From Hygrophila difformis (lineage: Eukaryota > Streptophyta > Magnoliopsida > Lamiales > Acanthaceae), in assembly GCA_030278955.1 (NCBI GenBank), contig JAOANR010000001.1, positions 7,883,932 to 7,947,931 of the forward strand: a stretch of DNA of 64,000 nt, given 5' to 3'. The translations under genes and the position numbers were made by a program. Position 1 is the stretch's first letter; every line of letters begins with the position of its first letter. Below are positions 46,123 through 58,195 of this stretch, piece by piece. The notes under the pieces were generated by a model. The model was not told the origin of the DNA and did no database searches. It saw nothing but the letters and a program-made list of their open reading frames with translations.

Positions 46123-48697
46123 CTAGGATATTTTGCCCGCTACGCACGGACGGTTTGTTCATAAATCAAGAATTTTTGTGGCACTATTATAGTTCAAAGT
46201 GTTTAGGTGCACCACCCGTTTATAATATACCAGAGTTCAAACATCTTAACTTATTTATTAGATCTAAAAAACAACATATATAATATAAGGGTAGAGGAAC
46301 ACTGGTGGATATAGTTTTACCGGTTCAAGTAATATATATAAAAATGAGAAAAATGAGATCTAAATAAACATGTATGGATGGAAGCTATTTTCAAATACCA
46401 AAATATAATTATACATTTCATCAGAATTCAACATAGCTCCAAAAAAAAAAAAGGCCACAGGGGGAAATCAATAATCATTACACATCAAAGAATGAAAGCG
46501 ATTCCTTTGAAGTTAAAAATACGTATTCCACTTAATTTCATTTTCTCGTGGTCAATAGAATTATGGATGAAACAACTGTAGAGATCTGAACGATCTCTTC
46601 AATATCTTAAATCAAATATGCAACGATATTACATAGGAAATTGATGTTCAGGTTGAAATATATAAGAATAAGTGTATGATGTATTGTGAAATCAGAGTGT
46701 TCACTAAAGATATCATTTAATCTTTTATTAAGATCGAAAACCCTTAGGCATGTTGATGCTTGTTGGGGAGACATTTTATCTTTTATTAAGATCAAAAATA
46801 TTTAGGCATGTTGTTGTTTGCTGTGGAGATATTTTATCTTTTATTAAGATCGAAAACATTTAGGCATATCGCTGCTTGTTGTGGATGTATTTGTTCATCC
46901 CTCTCTAGTGCATAATGTGTAGTCCCTAGTTTTTGAGTGAGATATTTTCTCTATAATTACAATTTGTGAGCAAAAATATAATTAGGTTAAATTGAACAAT
47001 ATATAGATATATTGCACATGTTGTCCGCTACCAATATTGATTTTCATAAGATAATATCTACAGTTTATAGTTCAACTATTAATTATTTATTTTACAGTAT
47101 GAAATCTAAATGATCCGGTAGGATCTTCATTTATCTCCTTTTAAATTGTGTTTCTTGGGTGACATTAAGATTGGAACATGATATATTCCACAACCAGTGA
47201 ACAATGAATTTTCTTCGATATATGATATGTATAAGAGAGAACACATATACACAAAAACTTATAATGGGTGTGGCTCACCGAACAATGGTGAAAGATGGTA
47301 GACATATTAAAACATGAACTATAATTCACAATACCCTCTTGTAAATTACTTCATCCGTTCTCTTTTAAGTGATCCATTTGCATAGTACAATTATTCATTA
47401 AGTCATTTTAGTCTAAACTTTAACATAAATAATGGCAACAAAAATTCATTGTGGTTTTTCTGAAGTGAAAAAAAAAAGAAAAAAAGAAAAGTCATAAACT
47501 TAAAATTCAAGGTTATGAAGACTATTAAGTATTTAACAATTTAGTGACAGAATTGACTATCTAACCCAATATTTTAAATTTGAGAAAATATGTTTAGTAC
47601 TACTATTCATATTAAAGTCAGGGGAGAGCGAGTTATCATTTATCATTGATGGAAGAAGTAATAGAACAATAACTGAAAAAAGAATAAAAATTCATTCTTG
47701 TTTAACTAATCAATTGAACACTGAGAAAATAATATGGTGAAACTGATGTAAACAATGTAAAAATTACATTAACATTATGCAACTTAAAGAATACAAAATT
47801 ACTATTATGTCCATAAGTATTTGTATTTGAGATATCAAATAAAAAAAGACAATATATATATATATATATTCATAATAGTACTATTATTATGTTCATATGA
47901 AAGATGGAAGAAATTATCTAGAATAATTGTTACCAAAATTTTAAATGCCAAACTAAATTAAAAAATTTAGCCATATGTGAATGTAATTCACTCAATTTAA
48001 CTGTCAATCCTTGAGCATGGGGAATATGTTAATTATTAATATCAAAATTATAATTATATTTATACCTATAATTTAAAAAAATTCAATAATTATTTTTATT
48101 TATATTATGTAGTTTATTAATTAAAACTATTTTTATGTTAAAAAGTATATTTAAAAATTAAACCTGATACCAAAAATTAAAATTAAAATATGATTATATT
48201 TTTATAACGGATTTTAATTTCTTATTAACTATATATTTTTTGATAAATTAACTGAATTATGGTTATTATAAATTAAGTTTTTAATTTATTATATTGATGG
48301 AGGTTAATATTTCAGGCTCAAATTTTTATATAATTATTATAATATATTTCAAAATATAACATATTCAATTAAATAATATATGTGGAGCAAAAATAAAAGA
48401 ATATATATTGGTTTAACTAAATCTATCATAAAAGACTTTTTTCAATATTTTCTTATACTAATAAATGGATATATTACCTAAATATAAGATTTAAAAAAGA
48501 TTGACTGACTTGGCAAGTAGGATGATTCAGCGCTGACGTGTAATTGACTGTACATTTCTGAATGATTAATCAGCGCTAACATGGAAACCCAATGCATAAT
48601 TACAATATAACCCTTAAAATTAAAAAGGATGAAATTTATTTAATAAGGGCAATACAGTCTGCACATGCCAAAAAATATTCACGATTTATTATATAGA
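46123..48697 (-). mobile_element. Non-autonomous Helitron, minus strand, 2,575 bp
   Basis: Same family as 2067-9192. The minus-strand start TCTATATAATAAATCGTG is at 48697 and the CTAG end is at 46126-46123, with an A at 46122 and a T at 48698. The subterminal GATTCAGCGCTGACGTG and AATCAGCGCTAAC motifs (48525-48580) are shared with 8560-8620 and 9020-9070. The terminal hairpin is degenerate. It contains no helicase or replication-protein coding. It lies only 10 bases from the plus-strand Helitron end at 46112. Confidence 0.7.
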
Positions 48698-48698
48698 T

Positions 48699-50591
48699 AT
48701 ACTAATACAGTATTGACGACCACCGCCGCCGCCTATCCCCACCTTAATTAGGGCATTATTATGTATATATAGTATTAATTAATTATTTTATTTCGTTCAT
48801 TCGTTGTAACACATGCAAGGGAATAGGAATTGCGGCCTTAGCTTGTAGTAGTATACTATATATAAAAAAAAATACTATTAGAAGTATGTGGTAGTGATAA
48901 TCTGATACGATGACACGTGTTGTGTGTGTGTATGCATTGAATTTGGAAGCGAATAAATTTAATGGGGTAATGGGGAATGAATAAAGGAATAATCCAGCTG
49001 TGGTGTTTATATTCGGACGAAAGCCATTATAATATGAATTTCGTGATGCCTACGCTCGCTTCTAACTTAATTATCTTGTGCTACTATTACTCCACCCGTG
49101 CATCGCACGGCTTCATATTTTAATAGTTATATTTAATTTTTATAATGATATAGCAGTAATTTTTAATATTAAAACACTATGAGAAAATTATATTAACTTA
49201 AAAAATATATTACGGGGTGTTTGACAAAACAACTATTTTGAATCAGCTCAGAAACATAATAGCTTTCTTAAGAGAGAAAATAATTTCAAATAATGTTCAA
49301 TCAGCTCTTTTTGAATCCGTTGTAAGGTGTAGCATTTTGAATTTAAGCTTATTGTAAGCAACAAATTTACTCAAAAGATTCACGTAATCAATTAACAGCT
49401 GATATAATTAATTAATTACTCATGTAATCAGTTAACTAATATTTAATTGTCAAACAGGTCCTACACATTTTGCAAAGTTCTTTGTACACAACATTTGTAA
49501 TGCATGCTTTCTCATAATCGCCATTCTCACATAGCAAAATTTTCAAGCCTTTCCGATTTGTCACTCAAGAAATTATTACGCACAACTGACCAATGCTGAA
49601 AACTCATTTTATCTCAAAAATAATCTAAGAGAAGATAGTGATTGTCCTTTGACTTTTATTAGTTTTCATTGCATATGAAATTATGATAGGGAATTGTTTT
49701 TAAATGGAAAACTTACATTTCAAGGTGTCAATGATATTCTTGGTATGAGGACTATGTTACCCGTTTTCCCACCATTCATGACTTTGGCTTCCAATATATG
49801 ATTCCCAAGCCGGTTATTATTAATTGAGTGCTTGCACAACTGATCTATACCCCGAAAAGGTATTACGTGAGTGCCAACCTTCAAAAATAGTTAATGTTGG
49901 GAAGACCAAAGAACATTAGGCTATTTAGGAATTCGGGTTTATAGACACCATAAAGCAAGGAAGACTGTGAGATAGATATGCAAGCCTTATCTGAGTTGAA
50001 ATACTGGCGATCTTCGCTCGTGTTCATTAAGATTATATATAATGATTAATTAAATCAACCATGTTAATCGTTAGTGCAAAAATAACCCTTCCAAATAAAT
50101 GTCTTCCCAATATCTCCCAATCATATACAAAGAACATTCCACCAATATTAGATTCAAGTGTAGCTAAGACTTCATTATGAACACTTCTTTGCTCATCTGC
50201 GGATTTTTGCAAGAACTCACAGTACGCATCGGAAAGATAATTGTGATCATAGTGAAGTTCATTCCAAATCAATCTATTTTTATTCATAGGAAATATTTAT
50301 TTCCTGTTGGAAACAACATTTTCGGAAAATCACCTAAACGCCAACCTAAACTATGCAACAACTTATCAATCTCTAATAATGTACAAATTTTAACTTCTTC
50401 CTAAGTAAAGACTAAATATGTGATAAAACAATTGTAATTAATCAACTATTATTAGAATTCTATATCTAGATAATTTTTTTTTTAAAAAAGTAACTAATCA
50501 ACTACTATGGAATAAATAATTAAAAAAATAAAATTGCATACCTGGATGATCCAAAAAAGCTCGTTGATTGTACAAATTATGGAATAAGTAC
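48699..50591. other. Intergenic region with a possible MITE
   Basis: No gene is seen. A GC hairpin-like ACCCGTGC-ATC-GCACGG at about 49094-49111 may be another Helitron end, but no CTAG is adjacent. Confidence 0.4.
49214..49461. mobile_element. MITE with GTTTGACAA ends
   Basis: GGGGTGTTTGACAA and TTGTCAAACAGGTCC face each other over 248 bases. The trinucleotide TAC flanks both sides. The superfamily is unclear (PIF/Harbinger- or hAT-like). Confidence 0.5.
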
Positions 50592-50937
50592 CCAAATAGT
50601 CCTGTAAGTTTTATTATTATCCAATTTGGTCCATAAAGTATTTGATTATTTCAAATGGTCCTGTAATTTTATATGTTAGCCGAAAGTCCCAATGCATTTT
50701 TAATATTCAATTTTAGACCCATAACTTAAATTATTCACTTTTATCCCAAAAGCTTTTTATTTTTTGAAACTTTTTCGGGGTAAATGTGAACAATATAAAT
50801 GTTGAGGGACCTAAAATTGAAAATTAAATGTATTTAGGACTATTTCGGCTAAAATGTGAACGTTATAGGACCATTTGGGATAATCAAATACTTTATGGAC
50901 TAAATTGAATAATAGTAAAACTTACATGACTATTTGG
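50592..50937. mobile_element. Foldback element 1
   Basis: About 130-base inverted arms: CCAAATAGTCCTGTAAG at the left and CTTACATGACTATTTGG at the right. The arms also share TCCATAAAGTATTTGATTAT and its complement. The whole unit would fold into one long hairpin. No coding capacity. Confidence 0.7.
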
Positions 50938-51992
50938 AAGAAAGGACAAATAGATCCTTTTTCTTTTACAAAAATTTAAATCAGTCCTTTTTTTATTTTA
51001 TTACCAAAATAGTCCACTACAAATGTTAATTATGTCCAAATCAGTCCCTTGTTCACTAATTATGCTCTAATTGCTGACGTGGCAAGTGTTTAAATTTAAA
51101 CCTGACACGTGGGCATAATATTAGGCCTTTTTCTTTTATCTTTTGTCAATTCAGTCATAAACTTTTATTTGGTTCTATTTAGTCCTCTACCCAAATCAGT
51201 CATTTTTAAATTAACTGGTCTCCAACCTTTCAAATTATTTCATTTCAGGTATAAAACCTTAAATTTTTTTATTACTACTAATCCATTTATCAAATAAATG
51301 CCAACATACTTCCGTAAATAAAATTAAACACCAAACCTCATACATTAGGTTTGACTGCCTTGTTACCGAGTTTTTCAAGATCCAGGATTTTACGGACTCT
51401 CTCTAACCATCCGATCGTAACCGATGGTTCATTGGTTCTGGTTTTCTTCAGCAACAATTAAGACAATCATACTTTGTTTCCTACCTTAAACGTAGTAAAT
51501 GAATTAATTTTAATTTTTGTGTAAATAATTTAATTTTACTTTTTGGAGGTTTTGGATGCAGGAAGCATGGACAATAAAACCCAATGCATGAGGTTTGGTG
51601 TTTAATTTTATTTACGGAAGTATGTTGGACATTTTTTTGATGAATGAATTAGTAATAATAAAAAAATTAAGGTTTTGGCCCTGAAATAAAGTAACTTGAA
51701 AGGATGAATGCCAATTAATATAAAAATGACTGATTTGGGTAGAGGACTAAATGAAACAAAATAAAAATTTAGGACTGAATTGGCAAAACAATAAAAGAAA
51801 ATGGACTAATATGATGTACACGTGTCAGATTTAAATTTAAACCCTTATCACGTCAGTAATTAGAGCAGAATTAGTGAACAAAGGACTGATTTGGACATAA
51901 TTAGTATTTGTAGCGGACTGTTTTGGTTATAAAATAGAAAAAGGACTGGTTTGAATTTTTGGAAAAGAAATGACCTATTTAGCATTTTTTCC
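50938..51992. mobile_element. Foldback element 2 with ~420 bp arms
   Basis: The left arm (about 50938-51358) and right arm (about 51569-51992) are inverted copies around a ~210 base spacer. Shared blocks include CCAAATCAGTCC, AAACACCAAACCTCAT and ACTTCCGTAAATAAAATTAA. The superfamily is not evident because a clear target duplication was not found. It abuts foldback element 1. Confidence 0.7.
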
Positions 51993-53871
51993 ATGACTAT
52001 TTGGTACAAAATATCATTTGATAATTGGATACATCATCTATCCCAAACCTTTTCAGGCATAGTAAGGGAATCAAATGCTAACAATGTTGCAAAAAGATTT
52101 CTTAAGGAATGTATCGATGCCCATTAAATTGATCATTGATTTCACCAATACATTCAGTATCATCATCCTAACAATCCAAAAAAATAGCAAGCATCTTGAA
52201 ATAAATTATATTGAATTCTATTTATGGATCAGAATGTTATATCTAGAACTTTTATAAAAACTGGTGGTAACCTAATCATGACCGTTGTTTATATATTTGA
52301 AAATAATATTTGATTGGTGACTGATTGCACCATTCAACATATACATGTGAACCAAATATTTTTCATATATGCTAGCAAATATTGAAGGTAGTAGATACGG
52401 CATTTGGTTAGTTATTTAAATTTTAGACAGAACTATTGTTTTAGAATATTAAAAAAACTGGCCCATTTTCACCCCCGTAAAAAAACTACATTTTCTTGCA
52501 TTTGGTTTTTTTTTTAATTGAAATTTAATTCGTTTCCATCCACCCACAAAAAGTTGAATTTTGGCAATTTTTCCAAGCAATTATATTCAGTTATTTTTTT
52601 CAATAAACCTGCAAATGAATTTGGGATAATAATGAATTAAAGATGTATTGAATTTTGCCAATTTTTCCTAGCAATTAATTCAATGAATTTGCAATAATGG
52701 TGTCAAATGAATTGTGAGCATTAAAGATAGATTTAGGAGGCAATTTGGGAGGGAAAATGAGTTGAGAATACTCAACTTTAGTATATTATAGATTCATAAA
52801 TTAACATTTATGCTAGATATTACCATACAATATTTTCACACTATTGATGAGCTCCAACTAATATATATAATCTGTCGTGTAAGTATTTTTTGTGTTGAAA
52901 AGAAATTTTCGGACTCAAATTCAGTAATTTTAATAGAGGTACATAGGGTGAAGTATATATGATAGCCGATAGGGATTGAATTGAGAAGACGAAAACTTAA
53001 ATAGAAGCATGCATGTGGGTGCATGTTCCTGTGCAATAATGTAAGTATGCATCATGTATGTATGGATGACGATCAACCAAATGATACACTTATATATATA
53101 CAAATCCCTTCCATCCACCAATCATCACCTAACACTACCATTATACTACTACTTTCTTATTTATTTTTATTTTTTTATTATGCATAATGATAAAATATTT
53201 ATTCAAAAGTTTTTTTTTTTCGGCTGAACTAGGGACCGCCGGATATGTGTATATAATAGGAATATGTATTATGGATGGATAGTATCGTAAGATCTAATTT
53301 CTCGAGTTTGAATAATTGTTGATAATCAGATAGCCCTAACTCTTCGTGAAAATAATAATACTACTAGGATATATAACTACAAAACTATCATATTCCAAAA
53401 TTTATTACACTACTATAAACTTTTAAAACATAAAAAAAAATCCCATCCCTGAGTCGTCTTTATCTTGGCCTAACAATTTAACTGGTTCATAGCACAGAAA
53501 CCACTGGCTAGCTAGCTCGATCATTATAAAACAAAAGAACAGACAGAGACAAACAAGAAATTGAAAAAGAACATTATCAATTTAAAAATGATTGATTGAT
53601 TTTTCAGAGATGTTATTATAGTATTATTACAATTAGATGCATGAACCCCCTTCTCCTCCTATCCTCCTCCTAAACAAGCTCAGCCCTTTATATATATATA
53701 TATATATATAGATACACACATGTCAGCTGAACCACAACTTTGTAGTGCAGTGCAGTAGTCTGCTTCTTCCATTCTCCCCAAAAAGAGAGAAATTATTCCA
53801 CATAAACTGCAGGTGGTGGTGTGTATATATCTGAGATCGATCTAGCTAGGGATTAAAGGAGGGTGCAAAAC
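51993..53871. other. Intergenic region and promoter of the UPBEAT1-like gene
   Basis: AT-rich with no gene recognised. A (TA)n run at 53688-53711, about 160 bases before the ATG, could serve as the TATA box of the UPBEAT1-like gene. Confidence 0.5.
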
Positions 53872-54159
53872 ATGAAAGGAATTAGGGCAAGATCGGGGAG
53901 GGCGAGAGCAGCGTCGAGGGTAAGTAGGGGTGGTAATAGTAATAATTATAATTATGATGTGATGATAGGGAAGAAGGTGAGAATCCTTAAAAAGCTGGTG
54001 GCGGAGAGCCGCCATGGATCATCATCGTCGTCGTCCATGGGATCAGTGGAAGGCCTTTTCAACAAAACTGCAGACTACATTGTGGATCTGCAGATGAGAA
54101 TTAAGCTCATGCAGATTGTCATTCATCTATTTACTTCTAGTGATCATGCACCCAATTGA
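53872..54159 (+). CDS. UPB1: UPBEAT1-like atypical HLH transcription regulator
   Basis: A single-exon small protein of 95 residues from the ATG at 53872 (the in-frame GTG at 53863 is not used). A basic N terminus (RARSGRARAASR) is followed by a helix-loop-helix. Helix 1 is KKVRILKKLVAES, the loop is Ser-rich, and helix 2 is EGLFNKTADYIVDLQMRIKLMQ. The EGLF..TADYI..L.M..K.MQ pattern and size match Arabidopsis UPBEAT1 (about 102 residues), which restrains peroxidase genes and sets the root proliferation-to-elongation switch. The basic region lacks the Glu of DNA-contacting E-box binders, as in other atypical HLH proteins. A related atypical HLH regulator is the alternative. Confidence 0.8.
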   Translation: MKGIRARSGRARAASRVSRGGNSNNYNYDVMIGKKVRILKKLVAESRHGSSSSSSMGSVEGLFNKTADYIVDLQMRIKLMQIVIHLFTSSDHAPN

Positions 54160-54689
54160 TGATGAGCATTTGAATCCATCATGCACTCTCAACTTTACCA
54201 TATATATATATGTAGTGATTGTACCTGTCACTGTACTAGGTCATGCTGCTCAATACAAGTACTCCTATAGTATATCATCAGACTATATTGTACTTATGAA
54301 TATGTTGAATTACTTGGTAGTACATCTGTTTACACACACATGTCTTGATGGTTGATGCTGTTTGCTGTTGCTAAGAAATGATCAGTTTGTAATGGTCTGG
54401 AATGGATGTGAATATATGTATTAAGGATTAAATATAGATTATATATATATATATATATAAATTAAGCTGTTTAATTTTCAGCGTATGAAATAGTAGAAGA
54501 GATCAATAGATCGAGAGAGAGTATACAGCGTACAATGCTACATATATACTATCTCCATTATTCACCAAAATTTGGCATAATTAATTAGAGGTCCACTACA
54601 TTCAATCATTCATATATCATTTGGATTAAAAACCCTGCAAAAAAAAAACAATGGAATAGTGTATATATATGTATTTGCTATATATTGTA
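54160..54689. other. 3' region of the UPBEAT1-like gene
   Basis: Likely 3' UTR, then a (TA)n run at about 54440-54460 and AT-rich DNA. No other gene. Confidence 0.5.
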
Positions 54690-54946
54690 CTCCCTCCGTT
54701 TTTTTTAAGGTTACATTTTGACTTTTTTTACTGTTTATTGTAGCATTTTAACTTCTATTTTTGTTATAGCTAGAGAAGACAAAATATAGCCAAGTGAGAT
54801 CTTGTTGGATTCGTCTCATCTTGTAGTTTTTAAATATCAAATTTTTAGAATTTTTACTTATACTGAATTTGAGTTATTAATCATTGAAAATATGCATTGA
54901 CATACGTACAAATTAGAAGTGTAATCTTTTAAAAAAACGGAAAAAG
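54690..54946. mobile_element. Stowaway MITE, 257 bp
   Basis: CTCCCTCCGTTTTTTTTAAG at the left and AAAAAAACGGAAAAAG at the right are complementary, with TA on both sides (54688-54689 and 54947-54948). The body resembles the other Stowaway copies (TTTTGACTTTTTTTACTGTT). Confidence 0.85.
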
Positions 54947-55043
54947 TAGTTGATTATAATAGAATAATCTTTTATTATATGTTTATACTCCATATCTTTT
55001 TCGGGCGCGCGGGGAATAGCTAGAGAAAATACTCTGTGTGGAG

Positions 55044-55652
55044 TAGGGGTGGGGAAAAATACTGAATATACGGCATACCGCAGATACCGTACCGAAAAAA
55101 TACCGAAATTTCTGGTATACCGTAATTTTCGGTACGGTATCATACCGTACCGTAAGATTTCGGTACAGTAACGGTATAAATTTTTTGATACAGCGGTATA
55201 CCGTTACCGTACCGAACTTCGGTATATACCGCGGTATCGGTATGTCGGTATGTACCGATTGTTCGGTATGTCGGTATATACCGCGATACCGGTATATACC
55301 GCAATACCGGTATGCTTGTATGTAGCGAAAGTTCGGTACGCCGGTATATACCGCAATACCAGTATGTCGGTACGTAGTGAATGTTCGGTATGTCGGTATA
55401 TACCGCGATACCGGTATGTCGGTATGTACCGAAGGTTCGGTATAGCGGTATATACCGAACTTACCGGAATGTCGGTACGGCAACGGTATGGAAATATTTC
55501 ATACCGAAATTTTTGGTATACCGAAGACCCGAAGACCGATATACCGAAAGGTTCGGTACGGCAACGGTATGAAATTTTTCATACCGTCAAGTTCGGTGTA
55601 CGGTATACGGTACGGCGAAATTTTTTCGGTATACCGTACCGACCCACCCCTA
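55044..55652. mobile_element. hAT-like element made largely of GGTATACC-type repeats
   Basis: Ends TAGGGGTGGGG and ACCCACCCCTA, as in the element at 42387-44391. The flanks GTGTGGAG and CTGTGGAG form an 8 bp duplication with one mismatch if the right end includes one extra C. Most of the inside is short near-palindromic units around GGTATATACCG, CGGTATGTCGGTA and TTCGGTACGG. The long frames over it on both strands come from these repeats and are not genes. Confidence 0.8.
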
Positions 55653-55653
55653 C

Positions 55654-57473
55654 CTGTGGAGTGGTTTATAATGAATTGGGCCTATGAAATAGTTTAGGTT
55701 AGGAAGAAGGTCCATTAAAATGAAAAAATGGTTGGGCCAGGGTCGTCTCATGATCATACGCAAGCAAGTAACACTGTGTATACAAACAATAAGCGGAATA
55801 TTCCGGGCATTATTATTTATTTATTTATTCAAATTCAAATTTAGTAAATACTCTCTATATCCACTCTTATTTCATTTCTGCATACAATCTAATATATATA
55901 TATATTTTTATCGTTAATATATCAAAATATATAGAACTAAAAATTATACAAAATATATATTATAAAACTATATAATTAGATAAATACCAAACTTGATTAT
56001 TTTTTTCAAATATATACTTATAATGATACTAAGTTAAAATTAAATAATAAACAGTGTCAAAAAGTCAAACATGAAGTAATAAATAGGGATGATAAGTGAG
56101 ACATGGTTGTTCGTGGACCGTGTTTGTTGTCGGCATTCTAGTAGTAATATGTGTTGAGGCTGAATGTTAAGTTGACATGTTCAAATTAATTTGCAGCAGA
56201 TCGAGTGACGGTCAATTATAGCGGCTGAAAAATGCCGTACACCACATACAACCACATCCACATGCTGATGATGGCGGTATACTCCGATCCGTATTTTGTA
56301 TTTTCTACTACAATAATAATATACCAATTCAACTCCTCTGTTTTCATAGTAACATGTTACGCCACCATACACTCAATTAGTCAATACAATATATATACTC
56401 CTGCGATCCCTTCCATTGCCCTTACCTTTCATTTTTTAAATAATATATTTATTAATTATTTAAGTTTGACACGATAGGATACTATAAATAAATGAAATAT
56501 AGTTAAGTGTATTTTTTAAAAATAAAATTTTAAATATATACTTTGGATTCTATATCCAGATAATAATAATAAAAAAAAGAACAAAGAAAAGAAAAGAAAA
56601 AAGAAATACTCGATGTTTATATTTATTCTAAACAAGTATGTTCAATGCTTATATATAAGAGTAAAAATTGTACGAAATATATATTTTAAAATTATTATAT
56701 ATGTAATTAACTAAATATATTTTCCTTTAAGAGTTACATATAATTAAGTTAATGAGTACAGTATTACCATGCATTAATCTTGCATATTACCATTGTTTTA
56801 ATGGTCGCAATATTAAACAAAAAAAAAAAAAGTATTTGTAAAAAATATTTGAAAAATTACTATTAATACTGAAAAAAAATCGAGGGCTATTAATGTACAA
56901 ATGCAAGAGTTATATAGAAGTACGCTAGACTATCTCCACCCACAAATCCAGCGAGCCACATCGTGTCATCTCTCATGTAGTATGTACTACTAGCATTTAT
57001 GCAAATGCATGAATAATAATAATAATAATATCCCATTCCCATTTGCAAATTGTAAAGTCATTACATCCGTACGTTAATAAATAAATTGAGAGCATAAGAC
57101 ACATGTGTATGTACGTACGTACAGTGATTGCGTGTATTAAGTACTATACGTCTATTACTCTAATAATACTGTAGTAGTACTAATGTGCATATGTGACGTG
57201 TATGGCTCACCTCGAACTCACCCTAGTTAAGATTTAAGCCCCACCACTGACCAACGTAACTCGACATGTTAGGATATTAATACCGGCATTATATTCTCTA
57301 CTTTATTTTATGCCCCCCCCCCCCCCCTTAATTAACTTTTTAAAAATAGGGTTTACCCTAGCATGCTTATTTTATTTATTTCTTGATTAATTAATCAATT
57401 AGGCGGCCGGGATAAGAGTATAATTAAGTGTAATTAGATGTTAATTAATAATCTAAAAACCAATCAATTACTC
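55654..57473. other. AT-rich intergenic DNA
   Basis: No gene is seen. Possible decayed Stowaway-like pieces occur near 55850-56080. A run of about 16 C is at 57313-57328. Confidence 0.45.
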
Positions 57474-57934
57474 CCACTAAATGTGTCTCATTTTGATTTT
57501 TGACACTGTTTATTGATCAATATTGACCTAATGCTATCACAATTTTATTTATATAAACAAAACTCAAGTCTGGTCTTGTTAGAATCATATAATCATGTAG
57601 TTTTAGAATATATATAGATTTTATACTTCCTCCGTCTCATTCTTTTTATTACGGACTCACCCAGCACGTATGCCGATACATATTTTTAACGGTTAATAAC
57701 TTAAATTGTGTACAACGAAAAGTTATAAAAAGTTAATTGTCTAAAACTACAAGATTAGACGAATCTAACAAGATCTCACTTGACTATGTTTTTTCTTACA
57801 TAGCTATGATAAAAATTTGAATCAAAGTTAAACAGTGAATAGTGTCAAAAATCCATTCGTAACAAAAATACCAAGACGGAGGTAGTATAATTTTTACTTA
57901 TACCGATCTTAAGATATTAATAGGTAAACAAATA
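57474..57934. mobile_element. Stowaway MITE interrupted by another copy, right end lost
   Basis: The start CTCCCACTAAATGTGTCTCA and the ACACTGTTTATTG and GTTTTAGAATATATATA blocks match the body of the intact copies. The body is split at 57625 by the copy at 57626-57885. It resumes after it (TTTTTACTTATACC, AAGATATTAATAG) and stops where the next copy begins. Confidence 0.7.
57626..57885. mobile_element. Stowaway MITE, 260 bp, nested
   Basis: CTTCCTCCGTCTCATTC at the left and CAAGACGGAGGTAG at the right, flanked by TA (57624-57625 and 57886-57887). It lies in reverse orientation to its neighbours, inside an older Stowaway copy. Confidence 0.85.
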
Positions 57935-58193
57935 CTCCCTCCGTCCCACAATAATGTTCTCATTTGACTTTTTGACACTGTTCATTGTTCAACTTTGACT
58001 CGATATTATTGTAATTATATATTTGAAAAAAATAGTCGAGTTTGGTCTTGTTAGATTCGTCTAATCGTATAGTTTTAGAATATATATTTTACATAATTTC
58101 TACTTGTATATATTTTGAGATATTAACAATTTAAAAAATGCATTGGATTGTGTGCAAAAATAAAATGAGAACATTATTGTGGGACAGAGGGAG
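57935..58193. mobile_element. Stowaway MITE, 259 bp
   Basis: The ends CTCCCTCCGTCCCACAATAA and TTATTGTGGGACAGAGGGAG are near-perfect inverted repeats, flanked by TA (57933-57934 and 58194-58195). It has the same length and body as the copy at 26360-26618 and is probably one of the youngest copies here. Confidence 0.92.
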
Positions 58194-58195
58194 TA

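Noticed and set aside
47341..47662. Stowaway-like element (TTCATCCGT / GATGGAAGAAGTAA)
   Set aside because: The ends are too degenerate and the TA duplication is unclear. It also falls within the Helitron at 46123-48697.
49094..49111. Helitron 3' end at ACCCGTGCATCGCACGG
   Set aside because: The hairpin is suggestive, but no CTAG or A/T insertion site lies at the expected distance.
53863..53871. GTG start for the UPBEAT1-like gene
   Set aside because: The ATG at 53872 is adequate, and GTG starts are not expected in plant nuclear genes.
54983..55687. Tyr/Arg-rich frames on both strands (up to 166 codons)
   Set aside because: They are translations of the GGTATATACC-type repeats in the hAT-like element.
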